From positions 1 to 64,000 of the forward strand of contig NZ_JACHJQ010000008.1 of the NCBI RefSeq assembly GCF_014203735.1: DNA of 64,000 nucleotides, given 5' to 3'. Both the position numbers and the translations under genes were made by a program. A model generated the notes under the pieces. The model did no database searches. It worked only from the letters and a program-made list of their open reading frames with translations, and was not told the origin of the DNA. Shown here piece by piece: positions 1 to 7,879 of this stretch (its first letter is position 1; each line of letters begins with the position of its first letter). Source of the stretch: Actinophytocola algeriensis. Its GTDB lineage: Bacteria; Actinomycetota; Actinomycetes; Mycobacteriales; Pseudonocardiaceae.

Positions 1-83
1 GCACCGGCCACGTGAGACATCACACCTAGAACAGTGCCCAGTCGCGTCGCGACGCTCCCGTACGCAGGGTCTGGACTCTCTTC

Positions 84-700
84 TCAACCTCGGCCACGGC
101 GCGCGAATCTGTCCCCGCGTTCTGAGACAGCCACGTGACCCATCAGCTCGCGAACCCTCCGCAGAACCGAGTAGGCCGCGGACTCTATCTGGTCTTTGAT
201 GCCGGAGTCCCGGTAGACGGTGCAGTCGTTGCGGTTGCCTGGTTGCGGGTCGCCGGTGGCGATCACCAGGCGGGTGTCGGCGTCGATCGCGATCTGCACG
301 TTGGTGGAGTAGCGGTAGTTCTTCGACGGTGCCGCCAGGCGGTGGTCGCGGGTCGGGACGAGGGTGCCGTCCACGATCGCCACCGAGTCGACGCGGCGTT
401 TACGCACTGGTGCCAGTGTCAGCAGCGGCTGACCTTGTCGATCACCCGATGCGCCGCGGAGTGCGACACCCCGAACAGTGCTCCGATCTGCCGCATGGTC
501 AGGTTCGTCCGCCAGTACACCGCGACCAGCAGGACGCGGTCAGCCAGCGGCAACGCCCACTGCCGGCCCGGACGACCGTCCGCGATCTCATCCCCGCCGC
601 GTTGGGCCACCACCCGGACCAGCTTGCGGAACTGGCCTGGTTCCAGCCCGGTGAACGGGGCAATCCACTCCGGCCTCGACGCTGTGATCACCCGCACCAC
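84..700 (-). pseudogene. IS5-family (DDE_Tnp_4 type) transposase remnant, frameshifted
   Basis: Two minus-strand reading frames together make the N-terminal two thirds of a short DDE transposase. The first (700 to about 419) has a helix-turn-helix segment with NLTMRQIGALFGVSHSAAHR. The second (about 407 to 84) has the catalytic-core pieces VDGTLVPTRDH and PGNRNDCTVYRDSG, which contain the first two acidic residues. A frameshift near 410-420 separates them. The C-terminal part with the final acidic residue is missing or scrambled before position 84, so the element cannot move itself. An 8-bp direct repeat GAGACATC lies at 14-21 and 747-754 and might be a target duplication, but I saw no terminal inverted repeats. 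Confidence 0.75.
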
Positions 701-852
701 AACAACATGATCAACTATCGACTGAGCACGCCGACACCGGGGTTACGAGACATCGCTGAGCGACGCCGGCGAACTCGGCCCCTTCGAACTCCGTGTCGCC
801 GGTGAACTGGGCTTTGACGAGTACGGCGTTGTGCACGCGGCATCCGTTCAGG

Positions 853-1086
853 TCATCGAGGTGGCTGGTGTTCCTGCCAGCTGGTCAGGGGGATGGTGAG
901 GGAGACCGTGTACTGATCGGGGTCGGCGGGGCCCGCGGAGACCAGGCCGCCGACCGCGCGCGCGTTCGCGCATGCCGATCAGCCCGTACCCTCCCGATCC
1001 CGCCGGGCCGGGGCGGGCTCCGGTGTTCACCACGCGGGCGGAGAAGGTGTCCTCGGCGTAGGTCAGGGTGATCGTGACGACCCGGG
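853..1086 (-). pseudogene. C-terminal stub of a NarL-partner type sensor histidine kinase
   Basis: Read on the minus strand, the sequence gives ARVVNTGARPGPAGSGGYG followed by LIGMRERAR. After a frame change near 960 it continues AVGGLVSAGPADPDQYTVSL and ends at a stop at 853-855. This is the typical end of the HATPase domain of histidine kinases paired with NarL/FixJ regulators (the G-x-G-L-x-GMRERA block). Only about the last 80 residues are present, and they are out of frame with each other. The stub abuts the 3' end of the aldo/keto reductase at 1087, so a rearrangement joined them. No partner regulator is seen. Confidence 0.6.
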
Positions 1087-2046
1087 TTACGGGTCGTACA
1101 CGACGATCCAGTCGAGCACCTGGTCGATCCGGCGCAACACTTCGGTGTCGAGCCTGACGCCGACGGCCTCGATGTTCTCGCTCAGCTGCTCAGGACGGGA
1201 CGCGCCGACGATGGCCGCCGCGACGTGTGGGTTCCGCAGCACCCAGGCGATGGCCAACTGCGCAAGGGAAAGCCCGACATCGGCGGCGATCGGCTTGAGC
1301 CGCTGCACTCGTTCGAGGACTTCCTCCCGCAGGAACCGGGCCAGTACGTCCTTGCCCTCCGCGCCGGCGGCCCGAGAGCCGGTCGGCAGTGGCCGACCTG
1401 GTAGGTACTTGCCGGTCAGCAGACCTTGACCGAGCGGCGCCCAGGCGATCTGGCCCATGCCCTCCCGCTCTGCGGCCGGGATCACCTCGGCTTCGACAAC
1501 GCGCCAGAACATCGAGTACTGCGGCTGGTTGGAGATCAGCGGAACCCCGAGCTCCCTCGCCAACGCGGCGCCGCGTCGGATCTGGTCGGCATTCCATTCC
1601 GAGACCCCGAGGTAGCGCACCTTGCCCGCACGGACCAGGTCGGCGAACGCGACCATCGTCTCCTCGAGCGGCACGGTCTGGTCGTACCGGTGAGCCTGGT
1701 ACACGTCGATGTAGTCGGTTCGCAGCCGTTCGAGCGAGGCGTGCGCCGACTCGACCACGTGCTTGCGCCCCAAGCCCTGGTCATTGGGGCCGGGCCCGGT
1801 CGGCCAGTACAGCTTCGTGAGGATCTCGAGACTTTCCCTGCGCTGTCCGGCGAGTGTCCGCCCGAGCGTTGCCTCGGCCCGCGTGTGCGCGTACACGTCA
1901 GCGGTGTCGAACGTCGTGACACCCGCGTCGAGCGCAGCATGCAGGCAGGCCCGCACCTGCTCGTCGTCCACAGTGGAGCCGTGCCAGTTGCCGTACGCGA
2001 TCGCACTGACGGTCAGACCGCTCCGGCCGAGCCGACGAAATTCCAT
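1087..2046 (-). CDS. aldo/keto reductase
   Basis: The 319-residue protein is full length for the aldo/keto reductase superfamily, which reduces aldehydes and ketones with NADPH in a TIM barrel. The catalytic tetrad is visible: Asp and Tyr in FDTADVYAHT (near residues 47-52), Lys in EILTKLYW (near 78) and His in DVYQAHRYD (near 119). The NADPH-phosphate-binding end is present in IVGASRPEQLSENIEA. The overall pattern resembles the Kv-beta / YghZ-like branch. The ATG at 2044-2046 starts directly with MEFRRLGRSGLTVS, the usual N-terminus. It lies among insertion-sequence debris and is separated from the biosynthetic operon by about 2.7 kb, so membership of the cluster is doubtful. The substrate cannot be told from sequence. 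Confidence 0.9.
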   Translation of the reverse strand: MEFRRLGRSGLTVSAIAYGNWHGSTVDDEQVRACLHAALDAGVTTFDTADVYAHTRAEATLGRTLAGQRRESLEILTKLYWPTGPGPNDQGLGRKHVVESAHASLERLRTDYIDVYQAHRYDQTVPLEETMVAFADLVRAGKVRYLGVSEWNADQIRRGAALARELGVPLISNQPQYSMFWRVVEAEVIPAAEREGMGQIAWAPLGQGLLTGKYLPGRPLPTGSRAAGAEGKDVLARFLREEVLERVQRLKPIAADVGLSLAQLAIAWVLRNPHVAAAIVGASRPEQLSENIEAVGVRLDTEVLRRIDQVLDWIVVYDP

Positions 2047-2135
2047 GGCATTCAGGAACGGAGCACCTGCCCTGTGTTCCCGTCCTCCTCATCCTCGGCG
2101 CCGCCCCCGTTGCGCCACCGCGCTGGAGGTTCAGC

Positions 2136-2357
2136 ATGAGACCGACCGCGACCGAGGTCAAGCCGGAGCAGCTGGAGCTGCTCGGTCTGGGGGCGCCCGA
2201 ACCCCGGAGCCACCTCCGCAGGACTTCGCGATCGGGCTGCCGCGAACCGACCTCGCCGAGTGGGACCGGGTGCCCGGCGAGAGACGGCAGTGGTGAAGCC
2301 GAACGGCGCACCGAAGACGGCAACGTTCTCAGTGAGAGTCGTGAGATATCGCGATGA
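2136..2357 (+). CDS. short ORF with a strong RBS, unrecognised, possibly frameshifted
   Basis: A 73-codon ORF starts at ATG 2136 behind a clear Shine-Dalgarno (TGGAGG, six bases upstream). It opens with VKPEQLELLGLGAPEP. The next frame over continues with better-looking coding sequence (PPQDFAIGLPRTDLAEWDR) to a stop at 2296, so a single-base frameshift near 2200 may have broken a slightly different small gene. I do not recognise it. It lies in decayed accessory DNA next to an integrase remnant and may be non-functional. Confidence 0.25.
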   Translation: MRPTATEVKPEQLELLGLGAPEPRSHLRRTSRSGCREPTSPSGTGCPARDGSGEAERRTEDGNVLSESREISR

Positions 2358-2358
2358 G

Positions 2359-2386
2359 TGGTGTCCGAGGGGGGATTAGAACACCT
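2359..2386 (-). other. tRNA-3'-end-like sequence, candidate att core
   Basis: On the minus strand this reads GTTCTAATC followed by CCCCCTCGGACACCA. That matches a T-loop followed by the 3' acceptor strand and CCA end of a tRNA. The rest of a tRNA is absent: the 5' half of the T-stem does not pair and no anticodon arm is visible. The stop codon of the integrase remnant lies inside this stretch, the arrangement seen when actinobacterial integrative elements use a tRNA 3' end as attachment site. Confidence 0.4.
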
Positions 2387-2707
2387 GTTCGAGGGCAATC
2401 TCCCGGATTCCGGGAGGTTTCTCATGCTTCCATGGTACCAGCGAGGCGCCGCCGGCCGCGACTTCAAGCCGCCCTGTGTCGAGGCGACGGATGGGTGGGG
2501 GCTGGCCCGCTGTGTCGGTGTGTCCGGCGTAGGCGCGGGCGACTCCGTATCCGAAGTGTCGTTCGACCCAGGTGAGGTGGTGTGGCGCAGCCAGTGGGTG
2601 CAGATGTCCTGTGCGGCGACCCGCAGAAGTCGTTCGCCGGGGCATTTCCAGAGGTGGTCGTAGCGGCGGCTTGTGAGCGGACGCCCGTCGCGGTAACGCA
2701 GCAGCGG
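2376..2707 (-). pseudogene. tyrosine-type integrase, C-terminal remnant (copy 1)
   Basis: The minus-strand translation has PLLRYRDGRPLTSRRYDHLW and then ICTHWLRHT, the H-x-x-R box of tyrosine recombinases. After a frameshift near 2575 it continues LTWVERHFGYGVARAYAGHT, where AGHT is the second histidine box, then a tail ending LEQVF and a stop at 2376. The N-terminal half is missing. A second partial copy with the same block lies at 4265-4447, so the integrase region was duplicated or two related elements landed here. Confidence 0.65.
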
Positions 2708-2779
2708 GTCGGTGGGAGAATGGCGCCGCGGGCTGCGGCGTGGTCGACAGCCGCGCGTCTCTGCGACTGCCAGCCGGCA

Positions 2780-2977
2780 CGCGACACACTGAACACCACC
2801 GCCGCCGACTTCGTCTTCACCGTGTCGGGCAGCCTGTACCGGGACGTGTTCAGCGAACGTGGACTGACTCCTCCCGCCGAGTCCTTCACCCGCCACGAGG
2901 TGCGCATTCCGGAGAAGAAGTTCAGCGCGGTCGCGTGGATCTCGGGTGTGTCAAACGAGCGGTGTAACTCTGGTTGA
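2780..2977 (+). pseudogene. unrecognised plus-strand coding fragment
   Basis: The plus-strand frame gives NTTAADFVFTVSGSLYRDVF and RHEVRIPEKKFSAVAWISG, whose composition looks coded rather than random. It is cut at its right end by the IS256-like element and has no convincing start at its left. I do not recognise the family. It is probably the remains of a gene interrupted by the insertion. Confidence 0.25.
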
Positions 2978-2984
2978 AGGGGGA

Positions 2985-4250
2985 CTACTTGCGTCCGGCG
3001 GCCAGGCGGCGTCGAAGGTGATCTCGAACGCGTTCAGGGCGGGTTTCCAGCGCATGGTCCAGCGTTTGCGGCCTGCTCCGGTGGGGTCGAGGCTCATGAT
3101 GGCCGGCCATGTAGACGCATTTGAGCGCGGCTTGCTCGTCGGGGAAGTGCCCACGAGCTTTCACCGCCCGTCGGATGCGGGCGTTCACGGACTCGATCGC
3201 GTTGGTGGAGCAGATGACGCGCCGGATCTCGGGGTCGAACGCGAGGAAGGGCACGAACTCGGCCCAGGCCTGGTTCCAGAGCCGGACGATAGCCGGGTAA
3301 CGGGTGCCCCAAGCCTCGGCGAACTCGTCGAAGCGCTCACGCGCGGCGGCTTCGGTCGGGGCGGTGTAGACGAGTTTGAGGGCCTTGGCGATGGCGTCTC
3401 AGTGCTGGCGGCTGGCATAGCGGAAGCTGTTGCGGAGCAGGTGAACGATGCAGGTCTGGGTGATCGTGGCCGGCCAGACGGTGGTGATCGCGTCCGGCAG
3501 TCCGGCTAGCCCGTCGCAGACCACCATCAGCACATCGGCGACGCCGCGGTTCTTGAGCTCGGTGAGGACATGCAGCCAATACTTGGCGCCCTCGCCACCA
3601 TCACCGGCCCAGAGTCCGAGGATGTCTCGGCGGCCTTCGCAGGTCGCCGCCAGCGCGACATAGATGGGCCTGTTGGCGACCTGGCCGTCGCGGATCTTTA
3701 CGTGGATCGCGTCCACAAAGATCACCGAATACACCGTGTCGAGGGGTCGGTTCTGCCACTCGGCCATGCTCTCGACCACTTTATCGGTGATCGTGGAGAT
3801 GGTCTGCCGGGACACTTCGGCGCCATAGACCTCAGCCAGGTGCGCGGAGATCTCGCCGGTCGTCAACCCTTTGGCCGCCAGCGAGATCACCATCTCGTCC
3901 ACACCGGTGAGACGCTTCTGCCGCTTGGCGACGATCTTGGGTTCGAAGCTGGCATCCCGATCGCGGGGCACGTCGACCCGCACAGGGCCGATGTCGGTGA
4001 GCACAGTCTTCGCCCAGGTCCCGTTGCGGGAGTTGCCCGTCCCACGGCCAGCCGGGTCGTGTTGTCATAACCGAGGTGGTCAGTGATCTCGCCGTCCAGC
4101 GCGGACTCCAGCAGCCGTTTGGTCAACTGCTGGAGCACACCGCCCTCACCGGTCAGCTTTAACCCACCGGCCTTCGCACGGCTCACCAGCTGCTCAACAA
4201 GCTGCTCATCCAGACCGTCTAGACCAGCCTCGGGACTGCCCAGGGTTTGG
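2985..4250 (-). mobile_element. IS256-family insertion element with a broken transposase
   Basis: Minus-strand frames spell an IS256 (Transposase_mut) protein. The N-terminal part has LTGEGGVLQQLTKRLLESAL and HLGYDN near 4080-4200. The middle part (4004-3399) has VPRDRDASFEPKIVAKRQKR, KGLTTGEISAHLAEVYGAEV and the DDE core (VIFVDAIHVKIRDG, LMVVCDGLAGLPDA). The end (3390-2985) has TNAIESVNARIRRAVKARGH. There is a frameshift near 4030, an in-frame TGA at 3399-3401 where Trp is expected (RQHW), and another frameshift near 3120, so it is dead unless helped in trans. Flanking TGTCAA-containing ends near 2950 and 4250 may be its worn inverted repeats. It interrupts integrase copy 2 right after the H-x-x-R box. 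Confidence 0.8.
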
Positions 4251-4264
4251 TTGACATCTGAGAT

Positions 4265-4447
4265 GTGAGGGGTGTGGCGGAGCCAGTGAGTGGAGATGCC
4301 CTGGGCGGCGACCCAGGGGAGTCGTTCGCCGAGGCGTTTCCACAGGTGGTCGTACCGTCGGCTGGTGAGTGGGTGTCCGTCGCGGTAGCGGAGCAGGGGA
4401 TAGGCGTGGTCGACCTGAGCGGCGTAGGTGCCGAAGCTGGCGGACAT
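4265..4447 (-). pseudogene. tyrosine-type integrase remnant (copy 2), cut by the IS256 element
   Basis: The minus-strand translation has YPLLRYRDGHPLTSRRYDHL and ISTHWLRHT, nearly the same as copy 1 at 2376-2707. The reading ends at the edge of the IS256-like element immediately after the conserved H-x-x-R box. Neither the N-terminal domain nor the catalytic tyrosine is present. Confidence 0.6.
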
Positions 4448-4788
4448 GAAGTCGGGTGGTCGGGTTGGGGATAGGGGTCGAGGTATTTCGTGCGGAGTGT
4501 GTGGCCGTCGGGCATTCGCGGTCGAGTTGCTGTGTGGCGAGGCATGTGAAGTAGTCCGTGCTCCTGAGGTGTAGGCGGGCCCCTGGTGACTCATCGATTC
4601 CGTTGCGGTCGATCGACAGACCCGTGACCGCGTACGACGGCCCGTTCCAGTGGGCCTGCAGGCACGTCACAAGAAGGCTTCCGGACCGTCCTGCGGGACC
4701 GCGTCGGGGTGTTCCAACATCGGTGTCGTTTCGGGCACGCCTTCCACCCACGTCTCCGGCCGTGCCAGGGCATGAGCACTCAGCCACG
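4448..4788 (-). other. gap region with weak coding debris only
   Basis: No intact gene is supported between the integrase remnant and the end of the GAPDH gene. Minus-strand fragments such as HWNGPSYAVTGLSIDRNGID and CPDGHTLRTKYLDPYPQ in adjacent frames hint at an old, unrecognised gene. No convincing terminator hairpin for the operon ending at 4789 was found by eye. Confidence 0.3.
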
Positions 4789-5835
4789 TCACGACCTCGG
4801 CGTGCGGCCACTGGCGGCGAGGGCGCTGGCGGTCTCGGCCAACCGCATCGCATAGCCGTATTCGTTGTCGTACCACGCGGCGACCGACAGCAGCTCACCG
4901 TCCTGTGTCTGTGTCAGTGGGAGGTCCACGATGGAGGAGCGTTGCTCGCCGATGATGCGCGCTGACGTCCACTCATCCTCGAGCACACCGAGGATCGAGG
5001 ACAGTGGCCCTCCCTCGGATGCCGCCCGGAACGCGTCGTTCACCTCGGCCACGGAGACCGGGCGGCTGGGAACGATGTTGAGCTCGACGATGCTGCCGGT
5101 GCGAACGGGGACGCGGTAGGCCTTTCCGGTGATCCTGAGGTCGGGCCAGACGAAGCGGAGTGCCTTGGAGGCGCCGGAGGGTGAGGGGATGATGTTCTCC
5201 GCCGCGGACCAGGAATCGCGGCGGTCGCGCATCGGTTGGTCGGTCAGCGACTGCGTGTTGGTGTAGGCGTGCACGGTCGAGAACAGCCCCACGTCGATGC
5301 CCGCCAGGTCGCGGAGCACCTTGACCACCGGTGCCAGCGCGTTGGTGGTGCAGCTGGCCATGCTCACGATCCGGTGCCGGTCCGAGTCGAACGAGTCGAG
5401 GTTGATGCCGGGCAGCAGGACCGCGTCACAGTCGTCGAGGGACTTGCTCGGCGCACTGACCAGGACACGTTTCGCGCCCCGCTCGAGGTGCTGTTCGGCG
5501 ACGGCGCGGGTGACCGCGCGACCGGTGCAGTCCACCACCAGGTCGATTCCGAGCTCACCCCAGTCCGGCACCGACTCGCTCGAGTTCCGGTAAGCGATCG
5601 GCTCGCCGGCCACGACGATGCTGTCGTCCTTCACCTCGACGGGCCGCCAGCGACCGTAGTTGGTGTCGACTTCGAGCAGCGGGGCCAGGCGTTCCACCGG
5701 CACGATGTCGCAGATGACCTGGGGACGGATCAGCCCACTCGACAGACTCGCCCGCAGCACCGACCGGCCGATTCGACCGAAACCGTAAATCGCTGTATTC
5801 GACAACCGATTCTCTCCCAAAGTGTTGTCATTCAC
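4789..5835 (-). CDS. divergent glyceraldehyde-3-phosphate dehydrogenase
   Basis: The 348-residue protein has the GAPDH fold signatures: NAD site YGFGRIGRSVLR, catalytic Cys in SMASCTTNALAP, the paired His in STVHAYTNTQ, and the C-terminal AWYDNEYGYAMRL. GAPDH oxidises glyceraldehyde 3-phosphate to 1,3-bisphosphoglycerate; the closely related erythrose-4-phosphate dehydrogenases share these motifs. Positions that are usually very conserved differ (SGASKALRFVWPDL, VPVRTGSIVEL), so this is a specialised paralogue. It is the last gene of the minus operon. The GTG at 5835 overlaps the preceding stop as GTGA. A TTG at 5805 has a better Shine-Dalgarno (GGGAGAG) and is an alternative start. Possible roles are a drug-resistant GAPDH copy, as known in pentalenolactone producers, or triose-phosphate supply; neither is proven. 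Confidence 0.85.
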   Translation of the reverse strand: MNDNTLGENRLSNTAIYGFGRIGRSVLRASLSSGLIRPQVICDIVPVERLAPLLEVDTNYGRWRPVEVKDDSIVVAGEPIAYRNSSESVPDWGELGIDLVVDCTGRAVTRAVAEQHLERGAKRVLVSAPSKSLDDCDAVLLPGINLDSFDSDRHRIVSMASCTTNALAPVVKVLRDLAGIDVGLFSTVHAYTNTQSLTDQPMRDRRDSWSAAENIIPSPSGASKALRFVWPDLRITGKAYRVPVRTGSIVELNIVPSRPVSVAEVNDAFRAASEGGPLSSILGVLEDEWTSARIIGEQRSSIVDLPLTQTQDGELLSVAAWYDNEYGYAMRLAETASALAASGRTPRS

Positions 5836-6887
5836 ACTACGAACCTGTTCGGTGTCCGCGTCTTCTCCGCAACCTCGCGAACAACGTCCATCAGCAACGG
5901 CGCGACCGCCCCTACGGAGAAGTTCCGCACGGCGATCTCCCGGTTGTGGTCGAGGAGCCGGTGGTCCGGCCGAGCCAGCCACGCTCGTAGCTCTCCCACC
6001 TCACTCGTCCGGAACCAGCGCAGTCCTCGGGCGGCGAACTCGGCGGCGACGGGGTAGTCCCCGCCGATCAACGGTTTCCGCCACAGCGCGGCCTCGACGA
6101 GTGGATTCCCGAACCCCTCGATGGAGGACGGGTACACGATCACGTCGGCGGCCGCGTAGGCCTCCGCCATGGTGAGCCGGCCGAGCCCATGCCGCACCCT
6201 GGTCGACGCCGAAGCCAGCACGCGCCGGAGCCGGCCGTCGTAACCGTCCTCCGCCGGGCCGGCCAACCAGTACACACCGCCGAGCTCCTCGGCGATCCGG
6301 ACCGCCGTCGGCACCTCCTTGCGCGGGATCGCTCTCGTCGGGTGCAACACCAGCAGGTCCGCGTCGTCGAGGCCAAGCTGACGCCGGGCACCGTGCCGGT
6401 CGCCGGCCACCGGGTCGGGCTCGAAGAGGTTCGGCACCACGGCGGCACGGATGCCGTGTTCGGCGAAGGCGGCCATCGCTCGGTGACTGTTGACGACGTG
6501 GCACCAGCGGTCGTCGTCCGGTGGGAACCCCGGCGGCACCGGCCTGGGGCGGTCCCACGGTATGTCGTGGTGGTGAACGATCACAGCGCGACCGGCGAGG
6601 GTGCCGACCAGGTACGGCAGCGCGGGCAGGTCGAGCGGGAGGGTCAGGATGTTGTGCACGATGACCAGGTCGGCGCCGTCGAGGAGCACTTCCCAGCGGC
6701 GCGGTGTTCCCGGGTCGGCCGGGCGGGGCCCCAGCAGGTCGATCCGGACGTCGGGCGTGCCGGTCGCCGCGACGACGACCACGTCCATCGCGTGGTCGCG
6801 CAACACGGCAGCCCACTTGGCGACCTCGACGGAGACCCCGTCCGGTCCACCGGCGGACCGGGCGACCAGCAGTACGCGTTCCGTCAT
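5832..6887 (-). CDS. GT4-family glycosyltransferase
   Basis: The 351-residue retaining glycosyltransferase of the GT-B fold would transfer a sugar from a nucleotide donor. The N-terminal half starts MTERVLLVARSAGGPDGVSV, the glycine-rich acceptor loop. The C-terminal donor half has LHPTRAIPRKEVPTAVRIAE and the E-x7-E motif in SSIEGFGNPLVEAALW. It overlaps the upstream gpgS-like gene by 4 bases (ATGA) and the downstream GAPDH gene by 4 bases, so all three are translationally coupled. Acceptor and donor cannot be read from sequence. Its neighbour suggests it acts on a glucosyl-glycerate or on the cluster's product. It has no signal peptide and is probably cytosolic. Confidence 0.85.
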   Translation of the reverse strand: MTERVLLVARSAGGPDGVSVEVAKWAAVLRDHAMDVVVVAATGTPDVRIDLLGPRPADPGTPRRWEVLLDGADLVIVHNILTLPLDLPALPYLVGTLAGRAVIVHHHDIPWDRPRPVPPGFPPDDDRWCHVVNSHRAMAAFAEHGIRAAVVPNLFEPDPVAGDRHGARRQLGLDDADLLVLHPTRAIPRKEVPTAVRIAEELGGVYWLAGPAEDGYDGRLRRVLASASTRVRHGLGRLTMAEAYAAADVIVYPSSIEGFGNPLVEAALWRKPLIGGDYPVAAEFAARGLRWFRTSEVGELRAWLARPDHRLLDHNREIAVRNFSVGAVAPLLMDVVREVAEKTRTPNRFVV

Positions 6888-7879
6888 CGTGTCGCCCCGC
6901 TCGTCGTGACCGTGATCATCGGGGGTCGCTCGGCCGCGGCGACGTTCGCCCGCGTCGGCAGGAACACCTCGCCGTCCCTGGCGAACTGCACCAACTCGGC
7001 GGGCAGTGCACCGTGCAGCGTCAACCGCCCGTCCTGCGCCGCCCGCGCCAACGCGACCTGGACGATCTCGCCGGCCATGCGGCCGAGCCGGCCGATGCCG
7101 CTGTTGCGGTGCTTGCGCTCCACGAGGTCGACCTGGGCCAGCCCGTCCAGGCCGACAGCGCGCAGCGCGTCGACGAGCAGACCCAGCTCGACGCCGTAAC
7201 CCGTCGAGAAGGGCAGGCGTTCCAGCACCGAGCGGCGCACCGCGTACTCGCCGGCGAGCGGCTGCACGAACCCGGCCAGCTCCGGCCAGAACACGTTGAT
7301 CAACGGGCGGACGAGGATCTCCGTCACCCGGCCGCCGCCGTGTGGTTCCGTCGATCCGCCGGTCCGAAGTGGACGATTGTAGGCGGCCTTCACGAACTGT
7401 ACCTTTGGGTCCCGCAGCAGCGGCCCGACCAACCCGGTGACGAAGGCAGGATCGAAGTCGTACAGATCGCTGTCGACGAACACGACGATGTCGCCCGTGG
7501 TTGCCGCGACGGAGCGCCACAGCACCTCACCCTTGCCCGGCAGGGGATCGAACCCGGGCAGCACCTCCTCGCGGTGAACCACCCTGGCCCCGGCCGCCCG
7601 CGCGACGGCGGCGGTGTCGTCGGTGGAGCCGGAGTCCATCACCACGAGTTCGTCCACCAGGCCGTGCCGGTCGACGAGCTGGTCGCGGATCACCCGGACC
7701 AGCGTGCCGACGGTCGCCTGTTCGTCGAGCGCGGGCAACACCACGCTGATCCGCGTGCTTCCCTTCGCCGCCACCAACGTCGGCAGCGGCCAGTCCCGTA
7801 CGGACGAGGTTCTCCTGCGCAGCCAGGCCAGGATCTCCTGACGCACCGGAGGCTCGACGTCGAGTTCCACGGCGGTCAT
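6884..7879 (-). CDS. gpgS: glucosyl-3-phosphoglycerate synthase-like glycosyltransferase (GT81)
   Basis: The 331-residue protein matches GpgS, which joins glucose from NDP-glucose to 3-phosphoglycerate, the first step of glucosylglycerate and methylglucose-lipopolysaccharide synthesis. Visible motifs are ISVVLPALDEQATVGTLVR, VVMDSGSTDDT, the metal-binding DxD in VVFVDSDLYDFD, and the acceptor-region motifs PLAGEYAVRRSVLE and GYGVELGLLVD. Length and N-terminal extension fit the family (about 320-330 residues). The ATG at 7879 overlaps the MFS stop by 4 bases. No glucosyl-3-phosphoglycerate phosphatase is in the window. Finding this housekeeping-type enzyme inside a tightly coupled biosynthetic operon is unusual. 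It may supply a glycerate-sugar unit or may have been recruited for a different acceptor. Confidence 0.82.
   Translation of the reverse strand: MTAVELDVEPPVRQEILAWLRRRTSSVRDWPLPTLVAAKGSTRISVVLPALDEQATVGTLVRVIRDQLVDRHGLVDELVVMDSGSTDDTAAVARAAGARVVHREEVLPGFDPLPGKGEVLWRSVAATTGDIVVFVDSDLYDFDPAFVTGLVGPLLRDPKVQFVKAAYNRPLRTGGSTEPHGGGRVTEILVRPLINVFWPELAGFVQPLAGEYAVRRSVLERLPFSTGYGVELGLLVDALRAVGLDGLAQVDLVERKHRNSGIGRLGRMAGEIVQVALARAAQDGRLTLHGALPAELVQFARDGEVFLPTRANVAAAERPPMITVTTSGATR

Noticed and set aside
14-754. GAGACATC direct repeats as proof of an intact IS5 element
   Set aside because: Only 8 bases, with no terminal inverted repeats and a broken transposase. Chance cannot be excluded.
2359-2460. 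A complete tRNA gene
   Set aside because: Only the T-loop and 3' end resemble a tRNA. The T-stem does not pair and no D or anticodon arm is present.
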